Assembly (NCBI RefSeq): GCF_964063325.1 | Contig: NZ_OZ061315.1 | Span: 3,534,001-3,598,000, forward strand | Length of the DNA stretch: 64,000 bases | Direction: 5' to 3' | From: Hafnia alvei | Lineage (GTDB): Bacteria > Pseudomonadota > Gammaproteobacteria > Enterobacterales > Enterobacteriaceae | Shown here: positions 17,210 through 26,173 of the stretch, one piece after another | How the letters are laid out: each line of letters opens with the position of its first letter | Position numbering within the stretch: position 1 is the first letter of the stretch | The notes under the pieces: generated by a model | The model's database searches: none | Seen by the model: the letters and a program-made list of their open reading frames with translations, nothing else | Told to the model about the DNA's origin: nothing | Translations under genes and position numbers: made by a program

Positions 17210-17679
17210 ATTATTCAAATTTGCCGCTTAATTATCCATTAAATAATTTTCTACTGATATTTTTCTGTATTTTCACACCTAAGCAACTGTTCAATTTTCA
17301 CGCTAAATTCATTTAGACGTCAGAAAAATGAAGAACAAAAAATTAACAAATAGAGATCTCTTTCACGTTTCGTGCCTTCTAAGAGAATAAATAAACCTAA
17401 ATGTAACGAGTTACATATCCCTACGATCTGTGTCACATATTCCTATTTAAAGCTGGCAATACATGGGCTAACCGCAGATTAGGAGCTAGGCTAGAAGTGA
17501 CAAAACGTGATTTCCAGAGGTACGTAAATATTTTTTGTTACATTTACTTTGTTACAACAAAGTGAAAATAAGCCTCTGATTTGATAGCTACATTTCGCCT
17601 TAAACACACCATGAAATGCGACATTTAGAACAAACAAACTGGACTTTTTAAACAATGGAGTGACAGACCTTTAAGAATG
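17210..17679. other. Upstream regulatory region of the cyo operon
   Basis: This AT-rich stretch contains a perfect inverted repeat atgtaac-ga-gttacat (17401-17416), directly followed by a CRP/FNR-like tgtgtcacat (17429-17438). A pair of TTGTTACA direct repeats with a 14-base period lies at about 17535-17556. In E. coli, cyo is repressed by ArcA and Fnr under low oxygen. These motifs are candidate sites, but none fits the published consensus closely enough to be named. Confidence 0.4.
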
Positions 17680-17708
17680 TTTACAGATCTGCAACCTTCC
17701 CGTAAAAT
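17680..17708 (+). promoter_or_regulatory. Sigma-70 promoter of cyoABCDE
   Basis: TTTACA (17680-17685) is followed after exactly 17 bases by TAAAAT (17703-17708). Transcription would start near 17715, leaving an untranslated leader of about 40 bases before cyoA. Confidence 0.75.
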
Positions 17709-17754
17709 GCCCCTACATTTGGGACGACAGAGAGCCTTCGATTGAGGTCGTTAG

Positions 17755-18684
17755 ATGAGACTCAGTAAATTAAATAAAAGCTTTGGGATATTATCTTTAA
17801 TCGCAGCCTCGGCCTTGCTGAGCGGTTGTGATATGGCGCTTCTGGATCCTAAAGGACAAATAGGTCTAGAGCAGAGATCCCTGATACTGACTGCCCTTGG
17901 GCTGATGTTAATCGTGGTGATTCCAGTAATCGTAATGACAATTGTATTTACGCGTAAATTCCGCGCGTCAAATACTGATGCCAAATACACTCCCAACTGG
18001 TCTCACTCTAATAAAATTGAAGCTGTCGTTTGGACAGTGCCAATTATCATTATCGCTATCCTCGCAACATTGACGTGGAAAACGACTCACGAACTTGATC
18101 CGTATAAACCACTGGTCTCCGACGTTAAACCAATCCGTGTTGATGTAATTTCACTCGACTGGAAATGGTTGTTCGTTTATCCAGACTTGGGGATTGCAAC
18201 CGTTAATGAACTGGCTTTCCCAGCCAATACTCCGGTTAATTTCCGCATCACGTCAAACTCGGTGATGAACTCATTCTTCATTCCGCGTTTAGGTGGGCAG
18301 ATTTACGCGATGGCAGGCATGCAGACCCAACTGCATTTGATTGCCAACGAACCGGGTAAATATAACGGGATTTCCAGCAGCTACAGCGGTCCAGGATTCT
18401 CTGGAATGAAGTTCACCGCCATCGCAACGCCCGATAATGAAACCTTTGATCAGTGGGTTGCCAACGTTAAGAAAGCACCTAATCAGCTGACCACCATGGC
18501 TGAATTCGACGCATTAGCGAAGCCAAGTGAATACCATCCGGTTGAATACTTCTCTAGCGCTAATCCAGAATTGTTTGTCGATGTGATTAACAAATTCATG
18601 GGCAGCAAGAAGATGGACATGAAGAAAGACGAGCATATGGATATGGACATGGGTGAGCACGCTCACGCAGGAGCCGAGGAATAA
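17755..18684 (+). CDS. cyoA: Cytochrome bo3 ubiquinol oxidase subunit II
   Basis: CyoA is subunit II of the proton-pumping bo3 quinol oxidase. It begins with a lipoprotein signal (lipobox LSGC, Cys about 25). Two membrane segments follow (about 43-68 and 87-108) and then a periplasmic cupredoxin domain. The copper-A ligands of cytochrome c oxidases are absent, as expected for a quinol oxidase. The C-terminal tail is rich in His, Met and Asp (DEHMDMDMGEHAH), a shorter version of the E. coli tail. It is the first gene of a tight five-gene operon, three bases before cyoB. Confidence 0.97.
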   Translation: MRLSKLNKSFGILSLIAASALLSGCDMALLDPKGQIGLEQRSLILTALGLMLIVVIPVIVMTIVFTRKFRASNTDAKYTPNWSHSNKIEAVVWTVPIIIIAILATLTWKTTHELDPYKPLVSDVKPIRVDVISLDWKWLFVYPDLGIATVNELAFPANTPVNFRITSNSVMNSFFIPRLGGQIYAMAGMQTQLHLIANEPGKYNGISSSYSGPGFSGMKFTAIATPDNETFDQWVANVKKAPNQLTTMAEFDALAKPSEYHPVEYFSSANPELFVDVINKFMGSKKMDMKKDEHMDMDMGEHAHAGAEE

Positions 18685-18687
18685 CAG

Positions 18688-20679
18688 ATGTTTGGAAAAC
18701 TAACACTCGACGCCGTCCCGTACCATGAACCGATTGTTATGGTTACGGTTGCCGGCATTATCTTAGGCGGTCTGGCCCTTCTGGCTTTGATTACCTATTT
18801 TGGAAAATGGAAATACCTATGGACGGAGTGGCTAACTTCGGTTGACCATAAACGTCTGGGTATCATGTACATCATCGTGGCGTTTGTCATGCTGCTGCGC
18901 GGCTTTGCCGATGCCATCATGATGCGTAGCCAGCAGGCGCTTGCGTCCGCCGGTGAAGCCGGATTCTTGCCACCGCATCACTACGACCAGATCTTCACCG
19001 CTCACGGCGTTATCATGATCTTCTTTGTAGCAATGCCGTTCGTGGTAGGTCTGATGAACGTCGTTGTGCCGTTGCAAATCGGTGCTCGCGACGTTGCCTT
19101 CCCATTCCTGAATAACCTGAGCTTCTGGTTCACCGTTGCCGGTGTGGTTCTGATCAACCTGTCGCTGGGTGTGGGCGAATTTGCTCAAACTGGCTGGTTG
19201 GCCTATCCACCGCTATCAGGTAAGGAGTACAGCCCTGGCGTAGGGGTCGATTACTGGATATGGAGTCTACAGATATCCGGCTTGGGCACCTTGCTGACGG
19301 GCGTTAACTTCTTTGCCACCATCATCAAAATGCGTGCTCCTGGCATGTCTCTGATGAAAATGCCGGTTTTCACATGGACCGCATTGTGCACCAACGTTCT
19401 GATCATTGCTGCCTTCCCGATTTTAACCGTTACCGTTGCTTTACTGACGGCTGACCGCTACCTCGGCACCCATTTCTTCACCAACGATATGGGCGGCAAC
19501 ATGATGATGTACATCAACCTGATTTGGGCCTGGGGCCATCCGGAAGTGTATATCTTGGTTCTGCCTGTCTTCGGTGTGTTCTCCGAAGTGGTGGCAACCT
19601 TCTGTAAGAAACGTCTGTTTGGCTACACCTCGCTGGTATGGGCGACCGTGTGTATCACCATTCTGTCGTTCATCGTTTGGCTGCATCACTTCTTTACCAT
19701 GGGGTCAGGTGCGAACGTCAATGCGTTCTTCGGTATAGCCACGATGATTATCTCGATTCCGACCGGGGTAAAAATCTTCAACTGGCTGTTCACCATGTAC
19801 CAAGGCCGCATCGTGTTTAACTCTGCGATGCTGTGGACTATTGGCTTCATCATCACCTTTACCGTGGGTGGTATGACCGGAGTTCTGCTGGCTGTTCCTG
19901 GTGCAAACTTTGTTCTGCATAACAGCCTGTTCCTGATTGCGCACTTCCATAACGTGATCATCGGCGGTGTGGTATTCGGTTGCTTCGCCGGTATGACTTA
20001 CTGGTTCCCGAAAGCATTTGGCTTCACGCTAAACGAAACTTGGGGCAAACGCGCATTCTGGTTCTGGATCATCGGCTTCTTCGTTGCCTTCATGCCGCTG
20101 TACGGCTTGGGCTTCATGGGCATGACTCGTCGTCTGAGCCAGCAAATTGACCCTGCATTCCATCCTCTGCTGATGGTTGCTGCGGGCGGCGCTGCGCTGA
20201 TTGCATGCGGTATTGCCTGCCAGCTGATTCAGATTTTCGTGTCTGTTCGCGACCGCGATCAGAACCGCGATCTGACCGGCGATCCATGGGGCGGCCGTAC
20301 GCTGGAGTGGTCAACGTCTTCTCCACCGCCGTTCTATAACTTCGCTATCGAGCCACAGGTTCATTCGCGTGATGCATTCTGGGAGCTGAAAGAAGAAGGT
20401 ATCGCTTATAAGAAACCAGAAAAATATGCACCAATTCATATGCCACGTAACACTGGCGCAGGCGTCATCATTGCAGGCTTCAGCCTCGTCTTTGGTTTTG
20501 CCATGATTTGGGACATCTGGTGGCTGGCGATTGTCTGCTTCCTGGGCATGATTGCCACGTGGATCGTGCACAGCTTCAACGATGATGTTGATTACTACGT
20601 TCAAGTTCCTGAAATTGAAAGTATTGAGAATCAACACTTTGAACAAATTAGCAAAGCAGGCGTGAAATATGACAACTGA
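18688..20679 (+). CDS. cyoB: Cytochrome bo3 ubiquinol oxidase subunit I
   Basis: CyoB carries heme b, heme o and CuB, and reduces oxygen while pumping protons. The 663-residue length is identical to E. coli. His106 sits in FTAHGVIM (low-spin heme ligand). WGHPEVY holds the CuB-ligand His cross-linked to Tyr, VWLHHFF the two further CuB ligands, and IAHFHNV the heme ligands. About 15 membrane segments are visible. It overlaps cyoC by 11 bases. Confidence 0.98.
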   Translation: MFGKLTLDAVPYHEPIVMVTVAGIILGGLALLALITYFGKWKYLWTEWLTSVDHKRLGIMYIIVAFVMLLRGFADAIMMRSQQALASAGEAGFLPPHHYDQIFTAHGVIMIFFVAMPFVVGLMNVVVPLQIGARDVAFPFLNNLSFWFTVAGVVLINLSLGVGEFAQTGWLAYPPLSGKEYSPGVGVDYWIWSLQISGLGTLLTGVNFFATIIKMRAPGMSLMKMPVFTWTALCTNVLIIAAFPILTVTVALLTADRYLGTHFFTNDMGGNMMMYINLIWAWGHPEVYILVLPVFGVFSEVVATFCKKRLFGYTSLVWATVCITILSFIVWLHHFFTMGSGANVNAFFGIATMIISIPTGVKIFNWLFTMYQGRIVFNSAMLWTIGFIITFTVGGMTGVLLAVPGANFVLHNSLFLIAHFHNVIIGGVVFGCFAGMTYWFPKAFGFTLNETWGKRAFWFWIIGFFVAFMPLYGLGFMGMTRRLSQQIDPAFHPLLMVAAGGAALIACGIACQLIQIFVSVRDRDQNRDLTGDPWGGRTLEWSTSSPPPFYNFAIEPQVHSRDAFWELKEEGIAYKKPEKYAPIHMPRNTGAGVIIAGFSLVFGFAMIWDIWWLAIVCFLGMIATWIVHSFNDDVDYYVQVPEIESIENQHFEQISKAGVKYDN

Positions 20680-21289
20680 TACTTTACATCATACTCACGG
20701 TCAGGAGGCCCATGCGGAGCATGGGCACCACGACGCCGGTGACACGAAAGTGTTCGGCTTCTGGGTCTACCTGATGAGCGACTGTATTCTGTTCGCGAGC
20801 TTGTTCGCAACGTATGCAGTCTTGGTCAACGGCACCGCTGACGGCCCATCCGGCAAAGATATTTTTGAACTGCCGTTTGTGTTGGTTGAAACCTTCCTGC
20901 TGTTATTTAGCAGCATCACCTATGGCTTCGCCATGCTGGCGATGAACAAAGGTAAAGTAGGCACCGTAAATACCTGGTTAGGCTTGACCTTCCTGTTCGG
21001 TGCAGGCTTCATCGCGATGGAAATCTACGAATTCCATCACCTGATTGCCGAAGGTTTTGGTCCAGACAAAAGTGCATTCCTGTCTGCCTTCTTTACCTTG
21101 GTTGGCACGCACGGTATTCACGTTACCAGTGGCCTGATCTGGATTATCGTGATGATGATTCAGGTAGGCAAAAAAGGCCTGACCGCGCGTAACCGTACTC
21201 GCCTGATGTGTCTGAGCCTGTTCTGGCACTTCTTGGACGTGGTGTGGATCTGCGTATTCACCGTAGTTTATCTGATGGGGGCAATGTAA
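20669..21289 (+). CDS. cyoC: Cytochrome bo3 ubiquinol oxidase subunit III
   Basis: This is a 206-residue integral membrane subunit with five hydrophobic segments. It is preceded by a His-rich cytoplasmic N-terminus (HHTHGQEAHAEHGHH). It corresponds to subunit III of heme-copper oxidases and stabilises the complex. The start overlaps the end of cyoB and the stop overlaps the cyoD start (TAATG), which indicates translational coupling. Confidence 0.97.
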   Translation: MTTDTLHHTHGQEAHAEHGHHDAGDTKVFGFWVYLMSDCILFASLFATYAVLVNGTADGPSGKDIFELPFVLVETFLLLFSSITYGFAMLAMNKGKVGTVNTWLGLTFLFGAGFIAMEIYEFHHLIAEGFGPDKSAFLSAFFTLVGTHGIHVTSGLIWIIVMMIQVGKKGLTARNRTRLMCLSLFWHFLDVVWICVFTVVYLMGAM

Positions 21290-21639
21290 TGAGTCACTCA
21301 CCTACAACGGGTCACCATTCTACAGACAACAACGGTGCTAGCCACGGCAGCGCAAAGTCTTACATGATTGGCTTTATTCTGTCGGTCATCCTTACGGTTA
21401 TCCCGTTCTGGATGGTGATGGAAGGTACCGCTTCGCACCAAACGATTTTGGTTACCGTGGTGGCGATGGCAGTGATTCAGATTTTTGTTCATCTGGTGTA
21501 CTTCCTGCACATGAACACCTCGTCTGAAGAGCGTTGGAACCTGATAGCTCTGGCATTTACCGCCTTGATTATCGCCATTGTTGTCGTTGGCTCACTTTGG
21601 ATTATGTACAACCTCAACATCAATATGATGGTCCACTAA
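21289..21639 (+). CDS. cyoD: Cytochrome bo3 ubiquinol oxidase subunit IV
   Basis: This is a small membrane subunit with three hydrophobic segments, 116 residues (109 in E. coli). It assists assembly of the metal centres in subunit I. I start it at the ATG at 21289, which shares its first base with the cyoC stop. The frame is open upstream to 21208, but that part lies wholly within cyoC in another frame. It keeps the HMNTSSEERWN loop of the family. Confidence 0.96.
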   Translation: MSHSPTTGHHSTDNNGASHGSAKSYMIGFILSVILTVIPFWMVMEGTASHQTILVTVVAMAVIQIFVHLVYFLHMNTSSEERWNLIALAFTALIIAIVVVGSLWIMYNLNINMMVH

Positions 21640-21652
21640 AGAGCTGCCTGTG

Positions 21653-22543
21653 ATGATGAAGCAATACCTGCAAGTAACAAAACCGGGCATTATCTTCGGT
21701 AACCTGATTTCGGTTATCGGTGGATTCTTCCTGGCCTCGAAGGGGAGCTTAGATGTTCCCCTGTTCATCGCGACCATGGTAGGCGTGTCGCTGGTTGTCG
21801 CCTCGGGCTGTGTATTTAATAACTACATTGACCGAGACATAGATAAAATTATGGAGCGAACCAAAAACCGCGTTTTGGTGAAAGGGTTAATCGCGCCTAA
21901 AGTGACATTGACCTACGCTACGCTGTTGGGCCTTGCCGGTGTTGCACTGTTATATGTTGCGGCTAATCCGTTAGCCGCGCTGTTGGCAGTGATTGGCTTC
22001 ATCGTCTACGTTGGCGTTTACAGCCTGTATATGAAGCGTCATTCCGTATACGGTACGCTGATTGGCAGCCTGTCTGGCGCCGCTCCACCGGTTATTGGCT
22101 ATTGCGCCGTCAGCAACGAGTTTGACGCCGGCGCGCTGATCCTTCTGGCTATTTTCAGCCTGTGGCAGATGCCGCACTCCTATGCGATTGCCATCTTCCG
22201 CTTCAAGGATTATCAAGCTGCCAATATTCCAGTATTGCCCGTGGTTAAAGGTATTTCGGTAGCTAAAAACCACATCACGCTGTACATCGTGGCGTTTATG
22301 GTTGCCACGCTGATGCTGTCTCTAGGCGGGTATGCTGGCTATAAATATCTGGTTGTTGCAGCCGCGGTCAGCGTGTGGTGGTTAGGTATGGCGCTCTCTG
22401 GCTATAAGAAAGCGGTGGACGATCGCGTATGGGCTCGCAAACTGTTTGTGTTCTCCATCGTGACCATCACTTGCCTGAGCGTAATGATGTCGGTTGACTT
22501 CCAGTCTCCGGCAACAGAAAGCCTGCTAACGATGCTGCGTTGA
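21653..22543 (+). CDS. cyoE: Protoheme IX farnesyltransferase (heme O synthase)
   Basis: CyoE is a UbiA-family membrane prenyltransferase. It adds a farnesyl group to heme b, making the heme o needed by CyoB. The Asp-rich motif NNYIDRDIDKIMERTKNR binds the Mg-pyrophosphate, and YMKRHSVYGTLIG is a second conserved loop. The ATG at 21653 gives 296 residues, as in E. coli; a GTG one codon earlier is possible. It is the last gene of the operon and is followed by a strong terminator. Confidence 0.97.
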   Translation: MMKQYLQVTKPGIIFGNLISVIGGFFLASKGSLDVPLFIATMVGVSLVVASGCVFNNYIDRDIDKIMERTKNRVLVKGLIAPKVTLTYATLLGLAGVALLYVAANPLAALLAVIGFIVYVGVYSLYMKRHSVYGTLIGSLSGAAPPVIGYCAVSNEFDAGALILLAIFSLWQMPHSYAIAIFRFKDYQAANIPVLPVVKGISVAKNHITLYIVAFMVATLMLSLGGYAGYKYLVVAAAVSVWWLGMALSGYKKAVDDRVWARKLFVFSIVTITCLSVMMSVDFQSPATESLLTMLR

Positions 22544-22568
22544 TCGTTTAGTCTTAATGGTTAATCGT

Positions 22569-22602
22569 AAAAAGCCGGATATCTCATCCGGCTTTCTTTT
22601 TC
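22569..22602 (+). terminator. Terminator of the cyo operon
   Basis: A perfect 10-bp stem aaagccggat / atccggcttt with a 5-base loop is followed by CTTTTTCC. It begins about 27 bases after the cyoE stop. Confidence 0.85.
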
Positions 22603-22810
22603 CCCCTCCCCCGCTGAGTCCTTAGTCTGTTCAAAACGGGTAAGGTCAAGTAATCTAGCTCGGCTTTAATTACAATAGATACTATTCCTCGGGAATGCTT
22701 TCCACCAACTGCCTCCAGAGCAGTGCTCATCAGAAAGCACCAATAACAAGAATAATTTCAACGCAGTGAAACGCTGGGTTGTTCCCGTACTAAAAGAAAC
22801 TGAGGTTGTA

Positions 22811-24178
22811 ATGAATGATTTTCAGATGACACCAGAGGAACGGAAAGCCACCTGGGGTCTAGGAACCGTATTCTCATTGCGTATGCTTGGGATGTTTATG
22901 GTTTTGCCGGTGCTAACCACCTATGGTATGTCTTTGGCGGGCGCTTCCGAAACGTTAATCGGGCTCGCGATTGGAATTTATGGCTTAACACAAGCCGTCT
23001 TCCAGATCCCATTTGGCCTCTTTTCCGACCGAATCGGACGTAAACCTCTGATCGTCGGTGGACTACTGATATTTGCTCTCGGCAGCGCCATTGCGGCCAT
23101 GACAGACTCAATATGGGGCGTGATCCTTGGCCGCGCTTTACAAGGCTCGGGAGCTATTGCCGCCGCGGTTATGGCGCTGTTATCCGACTTAACCCGTGAG
23201 CAAAATCGCACTAAGGCGATGGCATTTATCGGCGTCAGTTTTGGCGTCACCTTTGCCATTGCAATGGTCGCAGGCCCGATTATCACCCACGCAATTGGCC
23301 TCTCCGGGCTTTTCTGGATGATCGCGCTGCTCGCATTAGGTGGCGTTATCATCACGCTCTTTTGCATCCCAACGCCGCGCCATCACGTGCTGAACCGTGA
23401 ATCGAGCATGGTGAAGGGCAGTTTTAGCAAAGTACTGGCAAACAGCCGGTTGCTTAAGCTTAATTTCGGCATTATGTGCGTACATATTTTACTGATGTCG
23501 AGCTTTGTAGCGCTGCCACCGCTCATGGAAGAAGCGGGTCTGGCAAGGGATAATCAGTGGAAAGTCTATTTAGTGACCATGCTGATCGCATTTGTCTGCG
23601 TTATCCCTTTCATCATCTATGCTGAAAAACAGCGTCGTATGAAACAGGTATTTCAGGTGTGCGTTATTTTAATGCTCGCCGCTGAGGTAATCCTCTGGTA
23701 CGCCGATTTAAACCTGTGGGGCATTATCTTTGGCGTTCAAGTTTTCTTTATTGCATTCAATGTGATGGAAGCGCTATTGCCTTCACTGATCAGCAAAGAG
23801 TCGCCCGCTGGATATAAAGGCACAGCGATGGGAATTTACTCCACCAGCCAATTTCTCGGCGTGGCCATCGGTGGGAGCTTAGGCGGATTCTTATATTCAC
23901 ATAACGGCGCGGCAACCGTGTTTACCGGATGCGCAGTGTTGGCCGTGATCTGGCTTGCGGTTAGCATGACGATGAAAGAGCCTCCTTACGTCAGCAGTTT
24001 GCGCATTGTTATTCCCGACACGATCCCTGCAACGCCAGAATTAGAACTGGCGCTTAAACAACTGCACGGCGTGGCTGATGTGGTGCTTATTCCTGAAGAA
24101 AAAACGGCGTATGTGAAGATTGATTCTAAAATCACCAACCGCGGCGATATTGAGCTGTTTGTGGCGGGGCAGCATTAG
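22811..24178 (+). CDS. yajR: Major-facilitator transporter YajR
   Basis: YajR is a 12-helix inner-membrane exporter of the drug:proton antiporter type with an extra C-terminal cytoplasmic YAM domain (ferredoxin-like fold, about residues 388-455). The conserved motif A between helices 2 and 3 is visible as GLFSDRIGRKPLI. The natural substrate is unknown. The ATG at 22811 aligns with the E. coli start (MND) and follows GAGGT; it gives 455 residues. A start at 22766 would add 15 residues without family support. Confidence 0.94.
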   Translation: MNDFQMTPEERKATWGLGTVFSLRMLGMFMVLPVLTTYGMSLAGASETLIGLAIGIYGLTQAVFQIPFGLFSDRIGRKPLIVGGLLIFALGSAIAAMTDSIWGVILGRALQGSGAIAAAVMALLSDLTREQNRTKAMAFIGVSFGVTFAIAMVAGPIITHAIGLSGLFWMIALLALGGVIITLFCIPTPRHHVLNRESSMVKGSFSKVLANSRLLKLNFGIMCVHILLMSSFVALPPLMEEAGLARDNQWKVYLVTMLIAFVCVIPFIIYAEKQRRMKQVFQVCVILMLAAEVILWYADLNLWGIIFGVQVFFIAFNVMEALLPSLISKESPAGYKGTAMGIYSTSQFLGVAIGGSLGGFLYSHNGAATVFTGCAVLAVIWLAVSMTMKEPPYVSSLRIVIPDTIPATPELELALKQLHGVADVVLIPEEKTAYVKIDSKITNRGDIELFVAGQH

Positions 24179-24236
24179 ATTTAGGCCTGTTTATCTGATG
24201 CTTTTGTTTTTCTTGTTGGATGAGATACACGATAGA

Positions 24237-24301
24237 GCCGCCAGCAAGGATGCTGGTGGCAGGTTGAGGGCGCACAGGACGTGCGCTCCGAGACCGGTCG
24301 G
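24237..24301. repeat. Three consecutive short hairpins after yajR
   Basis: Back-to-back palindromes occur at 24237-24260 (ccagca AGGA tgctgg, extended), 24270-24286 (gcgcac AGGAC gtgcgc) and 24288-24301 (ccga gaccgg tcgg). On the plus strand two loops expose AGGA. The region lies between the convergent ends of yajR and yajQ and has no T-run terminator. It may be a dispersed intergenic element; only this copy is in the window. Confidence 0.5.
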
Positions 24302-24454
24302 ACAAACAACTCGGTAAAAAGCGCGAGAGTCGAGAGGTTGCGTGCCAGCAACCTTTCGTTGGACGCCTGAACCAGCATTTTCATGGAAACCCAAATGCTA
24401 ATTGGCGTCCGAAACCTTACGCGATTCTACAAACCTTACGCCTAAAACAATTTG

Positions 24455-24946
24455 TTAATCGCGGAAGTTATTAAACTGGAATGGTTGTCCCAAATCTGCA
24501 CCACGAATAAGGGCCATAACGCCCTGCAAATCATCGCGTGATTTACCCGTGACACGCACTTGTTCACCCTGAACCTGCGCCTGCACTTTCAACTTGCTGT
24601 CTTTAATCAGCTTAATGACTTTTTTCGCCATTGCGCTATCAATGCCCTTTTTCAGCGTGGCTTCAATGCTGTAGGTTTTACCGCTGTGTTCTATCTGCTC
24701 TGGGATCTCTAATGCAGCACCATCGATGCCACGTTTCGCCAGTTTTTCGCGCATAATATCCACGAGCTGGTTGACTTGGAAATCAGAGATGCTGGAGATT
24801 TTTATACTTTCATTTTTCTCATTCAGCTCAAAGCTGGCTTCAACGTTGCGAAAATCCCAACGGGTTCCTAGCTCACGTGAAGCGTTTTCTACGGCGTTAC
24901 GAACTTCTTGAATATCAATTTCAGAAACGATATCGAATGAAGGCAT
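24455..24946 (-). CDS. yajQ: YajQ, nucleotide-binding protein
   Basis: YajQ is a 163-residue cytoplasmic protein with two ferredoxin-like domains. Homologues bind cyclic di-GMP or other nucleotides; the E. coli role is unclear. I start at the ATG at 24946 (MPSFDIVSE), which matches the family start and length and has GAGGAG upstream. The open frame to 25087 runs into the ERIC element and is not coding. It is divergent from panE. Confidence 0.95.
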   Translation of the reverse strand: MPSFDIVSEIDIQEVRNAVENASRELGTRWDFRNVEASFELNEKNESIKISSISDFQVNQLVDIMREKLAKRGIDGAALEIPEQIEHSGKTYSIEATLKKGIDSAMAKKVIKLIKDSKLKVQAQVQGEQVRVTGKSRDDLQGVMALIRGADLGQPFQFNNFRD

Positions 24947-25084
24947 GTTAAATCTCCTCTCGGTTGAATGCCGAGCATAATAGCGGCTTCCTCCGACGAT
25001 GCAAGACCAGCCACCGTCCTTACACCATAACCAATGCTTCTCACTGCGATCTGCGTCATAAAAGTTTATACTGATAATATCCAT

Positions 25085-25203
25085 CATACTTCAAGCTGCA
25101 TCTTTGTTGGCTGCGCTCACTCGCCCGAATCACTTACTCGAGTAAGCTCATCGGGACTCGCTCTTTTGCCGCCGCGATGCAACTCGAATTATTTTGGCTA
25201 TAG
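25085..25203. repeat. ERIC element (full-length type)
   Basis: The core reads cgctcactcgcccgaatcac then ttactcgagtaagctcatcg. This corresponds to the ERIC consensus inverted cores CGCTCACCCCAGTCACTTAC and GTAAGCTCCTGGGGATTCAC. The outer arms tacttcaagctgcat and gatgcaactcgaatt complete the long palindrome of about 120 bases. It lies between yajQ and panE and ends about 55 bases before panE. Confidence 0.85.
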
Positions 25204-25258
25204 ATTGAATATTTCTGCTTTGCGCGCAAATCGCCTGATGCATCGGGCAGGAGGCCAA

Positions 25259-26173
25259 ATGAAAATAACAGTTCTTGGTTGTGGGGCGCTAGGGCAGCTA
25301 TGGTTATCGGCACTGGAACAAGCTGGGCACGATGTTCAAGGCTGGTTGCGCGTGCCTCAGCCCTACTGTCCAGTTAACATAATCCAACTTAACGGGCAGT
25401 CCTACAATAAAAACCTCGCAGCGAACGACCCTCTGCATTTAGCCGAAAGCCAAATTTTATTGGTTACGCTAAAAGCTTGGCAGGTATACAACGGTTTGGT
25501 TCCGTTGCTGGCAAAAATCCCCCCTCATTGCCGAATTATCCTGCTGCATAACGGCATGGGCAGTCAGGATGAGTTACCAAAGCTGATTGAACAACCTCTA
25601 TTTCAAGGGGTAACCACCCATGCCGCGCGCCGTGATGGCAATACGATTATCCACGTTGCCGCGGGTGCGACGCATATCGGTCCAACGAACTCAGCCGCTA
25701 TTGGGCAAAGCAACGTTGCTGAAGTCTTGCATCAGGCGCTTCCTGATGTGGCATGGCATGACAACATCATGCCCGCTATTTGGAAAAAATTAGCCGTTAA
25801 CTGCGTTATTAATCCATTGTCGGTCATCTATAACTGCCGCAACGGCGATCTGCAAAAATACATGCCGCACGTAGAGGCCATCGTAAAAGAAATCTCCGAT
25901 GTCATGGAGGCTGAAGGGTATCGAACATCCCCCGAAAGCCTATTGCATTACGTGACCAACGTGATGTGCATGACCGCCGATAATTACTCTTCTATGTACC
26001 AAGACGTGCAGGCACAGCGACATACTGAAATTGACTACATCACCGGCTATCTGCTCAGGATGGCACGTAAGCACGGGCTTAGCGTTACTGAGAATGCCCA
26101 TATTTTTGAAACCATTAAACGAAAGGAACAAACCTATGAGCGCATCGGCTCTGGTGTGTCTGGCTCCTGGTAG
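25259..26173 (+). CDS. panE: 2-dehydropantoate 2-reductase (ketopantoate reductase)
   Basis: PanE reduces ketopantoate to pantoate with NADPH in pantothenate and coenzyme A synthesis. The dinucleotide-binding motif is at the very start (GCGALGQLW). The catalytic Lys region reads MPAIWKKLAVNCVINPL. The ATG at 25259 follows a strong AGGAGG and gives 304 residues (303 in E. coli). An upstream extension to 25034 passes through the ERIC element and is rejected. Its 3' end overlaps yajL by 38 bases in another frame, so the two are probably translationally coupled. Confidence 0.96.
   Translation: MKITVLGCGALGQLWLSALEQAGHDVQGWLRVPQPYCPVNIIQLNGQSYNKNLAANDPLHLAESQILLVTLKAWQVYNGLVPLLAKIPPHCRIILLHNGMGSQDELPKLIEQPLFQGVTTHAARRDGNTIIHVAAGATHIGPTNSAAIGQSNVAEVLHQALPDVAWHDNIMPAIWKKLAVNCVINPLSVIYNCRNGDLQKYMPHVEAIVKEISDVMEAEGYRTSPESLLHYVTNVMCMTADNYSSMYQDVQAQRHTEIDYITGYLLRMARKHGLSVTENAHIFETIKRKEQTYERIGSGVSGSW

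Noticed and set aside
24947..25087. N-terminal extension of yajQ
   Set aside because: It also reads into the ERIC element; MPSFDIVSE at 24946 is the conserved start.
25034..25258. N-terminal extension of panE
   Set aside because: The extra codons come from the ERIC element; the ATG at 25259 has a strong ribosome site and the family start.
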